A DNA stretch of 64,000 nucleotides from Anaerostipes caccae L1-92 (GTDB lineage Bacteria > Bacillota > Clostridia > Lachnospirales > Lachnospiraceae), in assembly GCF_014467075.1 (NCBI RefSeq), contig NZ_AP023027.1, positions 705,001 to 769,000 on the forward strand, given 5' to 3'. The notes below the pieces were generated by a model. The model searched no databases. It had not been told where the DNA came from and saw only the letters and a list, made by a program, of their open reading frames with translations. Position 1 is the first letter of the stretch, and every line of letters begins with the position of its first letter. Positions 17,352 through 26,001 of the stretch are shown here, one piece after another. The translations under genes were made by a program, and so were the position numbers.

Positions 17352-18317
17352 TTGAGAGAAGAAAGATTCATCATCAAAGTGGTAGAAATGCATTATAAAC
17401 AGGGGATGTCACAGCTGGAGATAGGGAAAAAACTGAACGTTTCGAGGACGACCATATCAAGGACCCTGGCTCAGGCCAGAAAAGAAGGGTATGTACAGAT
17501 CAAGATCAATTATCCTGACGGGGCCATGACAAGTACAGAGACGATTCTGGAAGAAAAGTTTCATTTAAAGGAGGCAGTGATCGCCTGTGTAAAAGATGGT
17601 GAAGACCTCAGTGAAGAAATTGCCTTTTATGCGTCAGACTATATACTGAGAACGCTGAAGAACCATATGACTCTTGCCTTGACAAGAGGAGTGACCCTGC
17701 AGAAGACGGTGGAGTGCCTGGCGAAGGACGTGAGGCTGAGATTCCTCAAGGTGGACGATGTTAAGGTGGTGCCTCTGATGGCCACGACCAACATTCCTCT
17801 TACTGCAGAGAAATCATTTCGTCTGGCTTACTCTAATTACCTGATCGATGAGGTGGCAAAGATCATCAACGGCAACGGCTATCAGCTGCTGGCACCGCAG
17901 TATGTGACGTCCTCGGAAATAAAAGAACATTTCCTCAACGAGGCCAGTGTGAAGGAAGTCATGGACCTGGCGAGAGCGGCAGATGTGGCGGTAATGGGAA
18001 TCGGAACCGTGGATCAAAACTCCGCTATCATCAATGCAAAACTCATTCCAGTGGAAGAGTTTGAGCGGATGCAGGAAAAAGGCGGAACAGGAGAAATCCT
18101 TTCCCATGTGGTCAACAAGGACGGAGAACTGATCGAAGATGACTTTGAAGGAAGACTGATCAGTTTAAGCCTGGAAGACCTGAAAAAAATACCGATCCGC
18201 GTCGGCGTGGCATATGGCATGGAGAAAAAAGATGCGATCTTAAGCGTATTAAAAGGCCAGCTGATCAATGTGCTGATCACAGATGACAATGTAGCAGAAT
18301 ATCTGGCTAAAGTATGA
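17352..18317 (+). CDS. SorC-family sugar-sensing transcriptional regulator
   Basis: About 321 residues, with an N-terminal HTH ('MSQLEIGKKLNVSRTTISRT') and a C-terminal SorC sugar-binding domain ('LALTRGVTLQ', 'VKVVPLMATTN', 'AVMGIGTVD', 'RVGVAYGMEKKDAILSVLKGQLINVLITD'). SorC proteins bind phosphorylated sugars and repress or activate nearby catabolic operons. A TTG at 17352 with AAAGG 10 bases upstream is preferred; a GTG at 17343 is in frame but too close to that site. Its position at the end of the cluster makes it the likely controller of the glycyl radical enzyme/PTS genes. Confidence 0.88.
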   Translation: MREERFIIKVVEMHYKQGMSQLEIGKKLNVSRTTISRTLAQARKEGYVQIKINYPDGAMTSTETILEEKFHLKEAVIACVKDGEDLSEEIAFYASDYILRTLKNHMTLALTRGVTLQKTVECLAKDVRLRFLKVDDVKVVPLMATTNIPLTAEKSFRLAYSNYLIDEVAKIINGNGYQLLAPQYVTSSEIKEHFLNEASVKEVMDLARAADVAVMGIGTVDQNSAIINAKLIPVEEFERMQEKGGTGEILSHVVNKDGELIEDDFEGRLISLSLEDLKKIPIRVGVAYGMEKKDAILSVLKGQLINVLITDDNVAEYLAKV

Positions 18318-18516
18318 CATTTTCACCAGTTCTCCGGCTTGCTGTCTCAGGAATGTAAGATTTTCTAACTTTCAGCAAAGTTCCTCCGGCGGCCCGTTCG
18401 GAACTCGCTAACGCTCAGACAGCCTCACTGCGCTTTGCGCACCGCCTGCGAAACTTTGCTTCAAGAAGAAAAACTAACATTTCTTCGAATGCAAGGCCTC
18501 CGAACTGGTGAAAATG
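18318..18516. repeat. Long imperfect palindromic element (MITE-like)
   Basis: The ends are inverted copies: CATTTTCACCAGTTC at the left and GAACTGGTGAAAATG at the right. Further in, CTTGC/GCAAG, AATGT/ACATT and AGCAAAGTT/AACTTTGCT also pair, so almost the whole ~200 bases can fold on itself around a GC-rich centre. It contains no gene and starts right after the regulator stop. This may be a small non-autonomous mobile repeat or a large RNA hairpin. Confidence 0.6.
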
Positions 18517-18551
18517 GACGTAATGTCTGCTGGAGCAGGTTGTTTAAAGAC

Positions 18552-18587
18552 AAAAATCCCAAAGAACAAGCTTCTTTGGGATTTTTT
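18552..18587 (+). terminator. Bidirectional-looking terminator
   Basis: A perfect 15-bp stem AAAAATCCCAAAGAA / TTCTTTGGGATTTTT with a 5-base loop and T6 tail, upstream of the esterase gene and downstream of the palindromic element. Confidence 0.9.
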
Positions 18588-18611
18588 CTTTTGATATAGA
18601 AAGGGAGAAAA

Positions 18612-19634
18612 ATGAAGATTTGTGTGAAAGAAAAATTAGAAGAGATAACGCCCCATGCATTTGAGAAGAAAGTTCTGGAGAGGGAGATGGCAAAAGGGGA
18701 GCCGAGGGTCGGTATGTTTTATCAGAAAAATCAGATCCCGTCGGAGGATCTTGACCTGGCCCTTCTGCGCACGGAGATGAAACGGGAAGGTGAGGATATC
18801 ACGACAAGTGAAATCTGGGAGATCTCGAAGATTATTAAAGTAAAAGATCATATGATCAATATCCATATATACGGGGGAAAGGACACCGGAAAGAAAAAGA
18901 ATGCGGTGCTGTTTATCCATGGAGGCGCATTTTTTGGCGGGGATGTGAAGACAAAGGGGAATCAATGCCGGTATCTGGCGGAACAGGCAGAGGCAGTGGT
19001 GATCTCGCCGGAATACCGTCTGGCCCCGGAGACACCGTTTCCGGGAGCGGCAGATGATGTGCTGGGAACTTTAGACTGGATGACGGAACATGCGGGGGAA
19101 CTGAAAATCGATGAGGATAAGATTGCAGTTATGGGAGAGAGTGCAGGCGGCACCCTGGCTGCCAACTGCTGTCTTATGGATCAGAAAGAGAGAATTAAGC
19201 TGGCGGTTTATATTTATGGAGCCCTCGACCTGACTCCGGCAGAGAAGACGCCGTATCACTGGGACTATTCTTTATATGACATGTATGAGGGGCAGAAGGA
19301 TTATATTATGAACCGGCTGTTCCGCTTTAAAGAACTGGCAGGTTATATGGAAGAGCTGTATGTGCAGAATGGATATTCTACAATGGACGGAAATGTATCG
19401 CCTCTTTATGCAGAAGACTTATCAAAAATGCCTGAGACTCTGATGATAGAGGCAGAATTTGACTATTTTAAAATATGCAATGACGAATTTGTAAAGCGGC
19501 TCACTGAGGCCGGGATAAATACGGAGGTGATCTTATATGAGGGCCTGGACCACGGGTTTTTTGACCGGATCGGTTCACTGCCCCAGGCGGAAGACTGTAT
19601 CCGGGAGATCGCCGAAAGAGTAAAACGCATGTAA
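18612..19634 (+). CDS. Alpha/beta hydrolase, hormone-sensitive-lipase-type esterase
   Basis: The 340-residue protein has the oxyanion motif 'HGGAFFGG', the nucleophile elbow 'GESAGG' (S177), a probable acid in 'EAEFDYF' and the His in 'GLDHGFF'. This matches the HSL/acetyl-esterase family, which hydrolyses short acyl esters. No signal peptide is seen, so it is probably cytoplasmic. AAAGGGAGAAAA precedes the ATG. It appears to be a single-gene unit between two terminators; the natural substrate is unknown. Confidence 0.88.
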   Translation: MKICVKEKLEEITPHAFEKKVLEREMAKGEPRVGMFYQKNQIPSEDLDLALLRTEMKREGEDITTSEIWEISKIIKVKDHMINIHIYGGKDTGKKKNAVLFIHGGAFFGGDVKTKGNQCRYLAEQAEAVVISPEYRLAPETPFPGAADDVLGTLDWMTEHAGELKIDEDKIAVMGESAGGTLAANCCLMDQKERIKLAVYIYGALDLTPAEKTPYHWDYSLYDMYEGQKDYIMNRLFRFKELAGYMEELYVQNGYSTMDGNVSPLYAEDLSKMPETLMIEAEFDYFKICNDEFVKRLTEAGINTEVILYEGLDHGFFDRIGSLPQAEDCIREIAERVKRM

Positions 19635-19768
19635 AAAATGAGATCTGTCGTCTGTTCCGCTGATGATTGAAGTTTCAGTAAATGTGTGGTAAGATTCAGA
19701 AAGAAATGAAAACAAAATATGCTGGTGTGCCCGGATGAAATCCTGCTGGTCAGGAGAGAATAAGACGG

Positions 19769-19832
19769 AAGACTGCCGGAAGCGGACATATGCCTGAGGG
19801 CTGTGTCTGCTTTTGGCAGTCTTTCTGTTTTA
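19769..19832 (+). terminator. Large terminator-like stem before pabA
   Basis: AAGACTGCC pairs with GGCAGTCTT, and inside it GCGGACA pairs with TGTCTGC, followed by TCTGTTTTA. It ends the esterase transcript or is an attenuator in a longer pabA leader. The remainder of the 280-base gap holds nothing else recognisable except a weak promoter-like TTGTAC/TATAAA just before pabA. Confidence 0.65.
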
Positions 19833-19914
19833 TTGGAATCCCCGGTGAAATAAAAAGATATTTGTACAGACAGCACACAAATGAGTATAAAAATGATTCT
19901 GAGGAGGCGTTAAA

Positions 19915-20508
19915 ATGTATGTGATGGTGGATCACTATGATTCCTATGTTTATAATCTGGTGAGGGACTTTCAAAGTTTGGGAGCAGAAGTAAAACCGGT
20001 AAGGAGCGACTGCATAGATTTTGAATCTCTGAAGCGGCTGGACAGGCAGAAGGAACTTCAGGGACTGATTCTGTCTCCGGGTCCTGGCAGTCCGGAGGAA
20101 TGTGTAAAATCCGTGGAGTTGGTGAGGAGGTTTACAGGCAGGGTTCCAATTCTCGGAGTATGTTTAGGACATCAGATTATCTGTCATGCCTTCGGCGGCC
20201 GAATTATCAAAGGATCAAGACCTATGCATGGGAAACTGACCCCGGTAAGGCACAGACAGGAGGAATTGTTCGCAGGGCTTCCTCAGGATTTTCTTGTGAC
20301 CAGATATCACTCTCTGACTGCGGACAAAGCGGGCCTTCCGGAGACACTCAGAGTGGACGCTGTCTCCCCGGACCGGGAGGTGATGGCGGTCAGCCACAGA
20401 TCAGAGCCGGTCTGGGGCGTCCAGTTTCACCCGGAAGCGGTACTTACCGAGTACGGGCCGGAGCTGCTTGCAAATTATATGAGACTGTGTGAGAGGTGGA
20501 GAGCATGA
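19915..20508 (+). CDS. pabA: Aminodeoxychorismate synthase, glutamine amidotransferase subunit
   Basis: The 197-residue class I amidotransferase has the catalytic triad C83 ('LGVCLGHQ'), H172 and E174 ('VQFHPEAV'). It supplies ammonia to PabB for p-aminobenzoate, hence folate. TrpG is the close alternative, but the neighbours PabB and PabC and the absence of trp genes favour pabA. GAGGAGG precedes the ATG, and the stop overlaps the pabB start as ATGA. Confidence 0.9.
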   Translation: MYVMVDHYDSYVYNLVRDFQSLGAEVKPVRSDCIDFESLKRLDRQKELQGLILSPGPGSPEECVKSVELVRRFTGRVPILGVCLGHQIICHAFGGRIIKGSRPMHGKLTPVRHRQEELFAGLPQDFLVTRYHSLTADKAGLPETLRVDAVSPDREVMAVSHRSEPVWGVQFHPEAVLTEYGPELLANYMRLCERWRA

Positions 20509-21878
20509 AGACAAAAATAAAAAAGCTGGATTTTTATAAGGAGCCGGAAGAGGCCTTTTATCCGTACAGGAACGAAAAATATGCCGTATTTCTTGACTCT
20601 TCTATGAAGAATGAACAGGGCAGATATTCTGTCATTGCCCTGAAACCTTATCTTATTCTGGAGGAGAAAAATGGAGTGTGCAAAATAAACGAAAACATTT
20701 CCCGTGATCCTATTGAGAAAGTTCTGGATCATTATCTGAACTTATATAAAGAAGAAAATATCACCGGACTGCCTGTGGTTTCCGGGGCATTTGGGTATTT
20801 GTCTTACGATTTCGGAAGAAAATTTGAGATGATCCCATCCAGACATGCAGACACGTTAAAGATTCCGGATGCCGTATTCGCTTTTTATGACCGTCTCATC
20901 ATAGCGGACCAGGAAGAGAGACAGCTTTATCTGGCGTCAAGAGAGGAACTTACCGGCGCCGGTAAAGCATTTCTGGAGATGGAGGAGACACTGCAAAACA
21001 ATACGGTTCCTGATTTTTTACAGAAACAGGAGGGGAGAGCAGAGTTTTTTCCGGATTTCAGGAAGGAAGAGTATGAGAAAGCGGTGGAACAGATGATTGC
21101 TCATATTGAAGAAGGAGATATTTATATTGCCAACATGACACAGCAGCTTTCGATTCCGGGAAACGGAAGGTGTTATGAGGTGTTCCGGTATCTGCGCACT
21201 TATAATCCGTCTCCGTTTGGAGCCTATATGAACTATGGGGAATTTCAGGTGATCTGTGCCTCTCCGGAACATTTTCTCAGCGTAAAAGACGGCGCCGCCG
21301 TGACAAGACCGATTAAGGGAACCAGAAGAAGGGGTGAAAACGCAAAGGAAGATGCACTGCTGAAAAGAGAGCTTTCAGAGTCGGAAAAAGACCGAAGCGA
21401 ACTGCTGATGATCGTGGATCTGGAACGGAATGACTTAAACCGCGTGTGCACGCCCGGAAGTGTCCGGGTGCCGGAACATTGTGTGCCGGAGGAGTATGCG
21501 ACCGTATTTCATTTGGTCAGCACCGTGACAGGGAAACTGGAAGATCAGATGTCTGTTGACCAGCTGATAAAAGCCATGTTTCCGGGGGGATCGGTAACCG
21601 GGGCTCCGAAGATCCGGGCAATGGAGATCATTGACCGGCTGGAGAGGAGCAGAAGGGGACTCTATACCGGCTCTATCGGGTATTTTTCACTGAACGGGGA
21701 CTGCGACTTCAACATTGTAATCCGCACAGCAGTTTATAAGGATGGAACATACCATCTGGGCGTGGGCGGCGGTATTACATGGGAATCGGACCCGGAGTTT
21801 GAACATGAGGAAACGATGCAGAAAGCAAAAGCGGTGCTGGAAGCTATCGCGGCAGGAGAGAGGAGACAGGAGCAATGA
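20505..21878 (+). CDS. pabB: Aminodeoxychorismate synthase component I
   Basis: The 457-residue chorismate-binding enzyme has 'IEEGDIYIANMTQ', 'SPEHFLSVKDG', 'RPIKGTRRRGE', 'MIVDLERNDL', 'FPGGSVTGAPKIRAM' and 'YTGSIGYFS'. 'PIKGT' is the PabB-type lysine motif, whereas anthranilate synthase has 'PIAGT'. It aminates chorismate to 4-amino-4-deoxychorismate. The ATG at 20505, overlapping the pabA stop, is used, since GAGGTGG lies just before it. Confidence 0.92.
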   Translation: MKTKIKKLDFYKEPEEAFYPYRNEKYAVFLDSSMKNEQGRYSVIALKPYLILEEKNGVCKINENISRDPIEKVLDHYLNLYKEENITGLPVVSGAFGYLSYDFGRKFEMIPSRHADTLKIPDAVFAFYDRLIIADQEERQLYLASREELTGAGKAFLEMEETLQNNTVPDFLQKQEGRAEFFPDFRKEEYEKAVEQMIAHIEEGDIYIANMTQQLSIPGNGRCYEVFRYLRTYNPSPFGAYMNYGEFQVICASPEHFLSVKDGAAVTRPIKGTRRRGENAKEDALLKRELSESEKDRSELLMIVDLERNDLNRVCTPGSVRVPEHCVPEEYATVFHLVSTVTGKLEDQMSVDQLIKAMFPGGSVTGAPKIRAMEIIDRLERSRRGLYTGSIGYFSLNGDCDFNIVIRTAVYKDGTYHLGVGGGITWESDPEFEHEETMQKAKAVLEAIAAGERRQEQ

Positions 21879-22621
21879 GACTGCAGATGGATGAAGGGTA
21901 TTATTTTGGAATCGGGGCGTTTGAGACAATGGCTCTGGAAGACGGAGAACCGGTATTTTTTGACCGGCATATGGACAGGCTTGAGGAGGCTGTTAAGTAT
22001 TTCGGAATATTTTTTGAAAGGAAAACGGCAGAAAAAATGGTGTGGGAATATCTGGACCGGAACAAAGAAAAGCTTTCCGGGCATGATGCCCTGAAGACTG
22101 CGGTATCAGAGAAAAATTTTGTGATCTCTGTGCGCCCAAACCCATATGCGGGAAAAGAGCCAGATACAAAAATCCGTACAGCATACAGCGGGATTCGAAG
22201 AAACGAGACATCGCCGCTCACATACTATAAGACACTAAACTACGCAGAAAATCTGATGGAAAAGAGGAAGGCGGCACAGCAGGGATTCGGCGAAGCTGTT
22301 TTTCTGAACGGAAGAGGAGAGATCACAGAGGGAACCGTATCCAATGTGTTTTTTGTAAAGGGCGGGAAGCTTTATACTCCGCCCGTTTCCTGCGGGATGC
22401 TTCCCGGTATCATGAGAGCATATATATGCCGGTCTTTTCAGGCGGAAGAGACGGTCATCCGGCCGGAGGACATAGAAATGTACGATGAAATGTTTCTGAC
22501 CAATTCCCTTATGGGCGTTATGCCTGTGGAGAGTCTGGGAGAGCATCGGTTTCATTCTTTAAAAACGGCAAAGAGACTGAGAAGCCGGTGCAGCCCGGGA
22601 CATTTTCAGCCTGCCCTCTAG
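21875..22621 (+). CDS. pabC: Aminodeoxychorismate lyase (class IV aminotransferase)
   Basis: The 248-residue PLP enzyme completes the pab set by releasing pyruvate from aminodeoxychorismate to give p-aminobenzoate. Motifs are 'YYFGIGAFET' at the N-terminus, the PLP lysine in 'YYKTLNYAENL', 'GEITEGTVSNVFF' and 'LPGIMRAYI'. The start overlaps the pabB stop (ATGA) with GGAGAGGAGACAGGAG upstream. The last 4 bases overlap the convergent rpoN gene. Confidence 0.9.
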   Translation: MRLQMDEGYYFGIGAFETMALEDGEPVFFDRHMDRLEEAVKYFGIFFERKTAEKMVWEYLDRNKEKLSGHDALKTAVSEKNFVISVRPNPYAGKEPDTKIRTAYSGIRRNETSPLTYYKTLNYAENLMEKRKAAQQGFGEAVFLNGRGEITEGTVSNVFFVKGGKLYTPPVSCGMLPGIMRAYICRSFQAEETVIRPEDIEMYDEMFLTNSLMGVMPVESLGEHRFHSLKTAKRLRSRCSPGHFQPAL

Positions 22622-23892
22622 GTCTCTTTTCTGTCGTAGGTGCCTTTGATCCCCATCTGTTCCCGGTATTTTGCCACAGTTCTTCTGGAGATGGAGATTC
22701 CTTTGTCCTTTAAAAGATTGCAGAGTTTTTGATCACTGTACGGCTTTCTCGGGTCTTCTGAGGCTACCAGCTCTTTTAAGATCATCTTGATATCTCCCGT
22801 GCTGACAGACGCGCCGGAGGCAGGTGCAGCGCCGGAAAACAGGGATCTCATGGAAACGATGCCGCACGGAAACTGAAGATATTTGCCCTTGATGCCGCGG
22901 CTCACCGTGGAGACGTGCATGTCAATATCCCCGGCGACGTCATTCATGGTCATGGGCTTCAGACAGCCATGGTTTAAAAAGAAATCAGGCTGTCGTGCAA
23001 GAACGGCTTCTGTGATCTTTAACATGGTCTGTCTGCGCTGTTCAATGCTTGCGATGATAAAACGGCACCGCTCATATTTTTTTTGAAAATAGTCTTTCAG
23101 TTCCGGGTCTTTTGCGTCTCTGAGCATTTTTACATAATAGTCATTCAGAGAATAATTTCCTACCCAGTCGTCATTCAGCCGGATATCCCACTGGTCCTCC
23201 TGGTATGTGACAATGATATCCGGCGTGATATATTCGGTCCTCGCCGTTGAAAAGCCCTGGAGCGGCTTGGAATTCAGGTTTCGGATGACGGCAATGTTTT
23301 TTCGGACTTCTGCCGTGCTGAGCTTTAGTTTCCTGGAAATAGTGCTGATATGTCCCAGGGCAATGTCATCCAGATGATCCAGGATGATCGTCTCCAAAAT
23401 ATCGGTTTTTTTACCTTTCACCTCCAGCTGTTTGAGCAGACACTGGGACAGGTTTTCAGAAAAGATTCCGGCCGGTTCCAGATCGGAGAGCACATCATAG
23501 CACTTCCTGATCTCATCTTCCGGAATGGTTAAAAGAACAGAAAGTTCATGAACAGAAATCTTAAAGAAACCGCCGGAGTCCAGGCAGTCGATCATGAACT
23601 TCATGGTCTGCCATTCCATCGGTGTGAAATCATTCTGGTTCAGCTGATCCAGCAAAAAGGTTTTGACTTCCTCCGTGTTTTCGGCCGGGATGTCAAAACT
23701 CCGGTCTTCAGAAACGGTATAGGAAGAGGGGGACGGTGAATAATCCAGGATTGGATTTTCAATATATTCATTTTGCAGGAACTCAGACAGCTCCCCATTA
23801 TCCAGTGCCAGTATATTCAAAGACTGGATCTGTGACTGGGACAGCTGCTGCTTTTGGTTCAGTTCCAGGCTTGTGCGGTAAGACGTATCCAC
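22618..23892 (-). CDS. rpoN: RNA polymerase sigma-54 factor
   Basis: The 424-residue protein has an N-terminal Gln-rich activator-contact region ('LELNQKQQLSQSQIQSLNIL'), the core-binding region, an HTH ('MHVSTVSRGIKGKYLQFP') and the RpoN box 'SRRTVAKYREQM' that binds the -24 element. It is shorter than proteobacterial RpoN, as usual in Firmicutes. The start is a GTG with GGAGGAGG 5 bases upstream. It provides the sigma factor needed by the LevR-type activator and the promoter at 1744. It may be cotranscribed with helD, which ends 48 bases upstream. Confidence 0.95.
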   Translation of the reverse strand: MDTSYRTSLELNQKQQLSQSQIQSLNILALDNGELSEFLQNEYIENPILDYSPSPSSYTVSEDRSFDIPAENTEEVKTFLLDQLNQNDFTPMEWQTMKFMIDCLDSGGFFKISVHELSVLLTIPEDEIRKCYDVLSDLEPAGIFSENLSQCLLKQLEVKGKKTDILETIILDHLDDIALGHISTISRKLKLSTAEVRKNIAVIRNLNSKPLQGFSTARTEYITPDIIVTYQEDQWDIRLNDDWVGNYSLNDYYVKMLRDAKDPELKDYFQKKYERCRFIIASIEQRRQTMLKITEAVLARQPDFFLNHGCLKPMTMNDVAGDIDMHVSTVSRGIKGKYLQFPCGIVSMRSLFSGAAPASGASVSTGDIKMILKELVASEDPRKPYSDQKLCNLLKDKGISISRRTVAKYREQMGIKGTYDRKET

Positions 23893-23940
23893 GAAATCCT
23901 CCTCCTTTTCACGTGCTCATTTTAATATAGACATATTATA

Positions 23941-26001
23941 TCATATATCGTTCTCCAGGGCACGCTCCGCGAAGCGGGAGATTTCTCCGGTATATAGGAG
24001 GGTCAGCCGGTGCATGGCTCTTGTGCAGGCAATATAAAGCAGATTTTTATCATGTTCGGCTTTGTAAGTTCTGCTGTCTGCATCGGGGAGGATGACTTCA
24101 TCAAATTCCAGGCCTTTGGACATCCTGACGGAAGTGACCGTGATGCCGTTCTGAAAACTGGTACTCTCGGGAGTGAGGAGATGGACTTCAAATTCTTTCG
24201 TAAGCAGATTAAAAACTGCAGAGGCCCCGGCATTTGTTTTTGTGATGATCCCAAGAGAAGAACTGCGTCCCTCTATAAAATGTCTGACAGCAGTTTTAAG
24301 TCTGTCAAGATGGTCCGCTTCATCGGCACAGGCATAGAAGGCAGGCGGTTCACCGCGGCGCTCCACCGGCTCTAAGGAGTCAGTACCAAGAATACATTTG
24401 GCAAACGTCATGATTTCATACGTAGAGCGGTAGCTTTTCTTCAGTTCCGTAAACTTTCCAGCTTTATAAACAGTCCTGATATCTTCCAGGCTGTGAAGGT
24501 GATATGGATGTACGGACTGCCCGAAATCACCAATAATAGTTTTTGAACATGGAAATAAAAGATTGATGACAGCATACTGTATCGGAGTGTAATCCTGCAT
24601 TTCATCGATCACCAGGTGTTTTGTGATCCTGCTTACGTTTAATCCTTCAAAGGCAGCGCTCAGGTACAGAAAAGGATATACATCAGGCCATTCCAGAGTG
24701 CTTTTTGCTGGCAGCACCAGCATTTCCGGTACTCCCGCTTTTCTGTAAAAATCTTTGTATAGTGCAAGAGTACTTTTCACAGAAAGCATAGAAGTCAGCT
24801 TTTTCAATATTTGACTGGCACTTGGCAGATCTTCCTGCATGGTATTTTCGGAATGAAACCGGTCACAGATATCGTCTGCCGTCATTTGCAGACGCTGCTT
24901 AACAGGGTGTTTTCTGTATGCGTCAAACCGTTTCGTGATCCATTCTTTTTCCGCCTTAAAATGGCCAAAGGACACATCGTCAGGAACAAAGATCTGATGG
25001 GGCATTTCTTCTATATAAATATCCATGAGACGTACAAAATCCAGCGATGACTTAAAACGGACTCTCTGTATATAGGACCCATCGTTAAATTCCAGAGGAT
25101 CTTTTTCTGATTCAAAATCAACGTAATGTTCCAGCTGGATTCCGGCAAGTTCGGAGAAACTCAATTCATAGATGGGTTCCTCACCGAGTTCAGGGATGAC
25201 GTTTGAAATATAATCTCCAAACACTTTATTTGGGGAAAGAATGGTCACGTTTTTGGAACTGAGACGGTCTTTCAGACGGTAGAGGAGAAAGGCGATGCGG
25301 TGCAGTGCTATGGAAGTTTTTCCTGAACCGGCAGCCCCCTGGATAATCAATGTCTCGGTTTCTTCATCCCGTATGATCCGGTTTTGCTCCTTTTGAATCG
25401 TAGAAATGATCGTCTTCATCTTTTCGCTGGAAGTATGGCTCAGTTCTTTCTGAAGGACGTCATCCTGTATATTTGCAGAAGTCTCAAGGGCATATGTAAG
25501 GATCCCGTTTTTGATGCCAAACTGCCGTTTCTTTGTAAGGCTTCCCTCAACCCTGCCCGACGGCGCATCAAATCCGGCCGGACCGATCTCGTAATCATAG
25601 AACATACCGGAGATTGGCGCCCGCCAGTCAAGGATCAAAAGTTCATATCCATGGCGGAAAGAAAAACGTCCGATATAATATGTTTCCGGCTTTAAGCTTC
25701 CTTTTTCACAAAAATCAATCCGGGCAAAATAGGGAGAATCCTTTAATTTGCAGAGCCTTTCATACATTTCGGCTGCAAATGCGCCTGTGTGGTCAGTCTG
25801 TTTTAAAAGCAGCTCATTTTGAAACATTTCATGAGGATCGATCTCTCCCCGGGCATCGGACATATATTGTCTGGCATCTGTGTACTGCCGGTCCAGCCGG
25901 CTGACAGATTCCTTCGCCTCGCCAAGCGCCTGGTCAAGCCTGGTCTGGATGAAGGTAAGGTGCTCCCATTCATCCGGGAACTGTAATTCTTTATTTTCCA
26001 T
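23941..26001 (-). CDS. helD: HelD-like UvrD/Rep-family ATPase (RNA polymerase recycling factor)
   Basis: The 686-residue superfamily 1 ATPase has Walker A 'IIQGAAGSGKTSIALHRIA', 'LVIDEMQDYTPIQYAV' (Walker B) and 'VTSVRMSKGLEFDEVI' (motif V), plus an N-terminal coiled coil (about 12-60) like the HelD arm that enters the RNAP secondary channel. HelD strips stalled RNA polymerase from DNA, and some homologues give rifamycin tolerance. Its start overlaps the AraC-GNAT gene by 11 bases, so they are coupled. A UvrD-like DNA helicase is the alternative. Confidence 0.8.
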   Translation of the reverse strand: MENKELQFPDEWEHLTFIQTRLDQALGEAKESVSRLDRQYTDARQYMSDARGEIDPHEMFQNELLLKQTDHTGAFAAEMYERLCKLKDSPYFARIDFCEKGSLKPETYYIGRFSFRHGYELLILDWRAPISGMFYDYEIGPAGFDAPSGRVEGSLTKKRQFGIKNGILTYALETSANIQDDVLQKELSHTSSEKMKTIISTIQKEQNRIIRDEETETLIIQGAAGSGKTSIALHRIAFLLYRLKDRLSSKNVTILSPNKVFGDYISNVIPELGEEPIYELSFSELAGIQLEHYVDFESEKDPLEFNDGSYIQRVRFKSSLDFVRLMDIYIEEMPHQIFVPDDVSFGHFKAEKEWITKRFDAYRKHPVKQRLQMTADDICDRFHSENTMQEDLPSASQILKKLTSMLSVKSTLALYKDFYRKAGVPEMLVLPAKSTLEWPDVYPFLYLSAAFEGLNVSRITKHLVIDEMQDYTPIQYAVINLLFPCSKTIIGDFGQSVHPYHLHSLEDIRTVYKAGKFTELKKSYRSTYEIMTFAKCILGTDSLEPVERRGEPPAFYACADEADHLDRLKTAVRHFIEGRSSSLGIITKTNAGASAVFNLLTKEFEVHLLTPESTSFQNGITVTSVRMSKGLEFDEVILPDADSRTYKAEHDKNLLYIACTRAMHRLTLLYTGEISRFAERALENDI

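Noticed and set aside
19769..19914. A T-box or other aminoacyl riboswitch in the pabA leader.
   Set aside because: No T-box sequence (TGGNACCGCG) or specifier-loop pattern is visible; only a terminator-like stem is supported.
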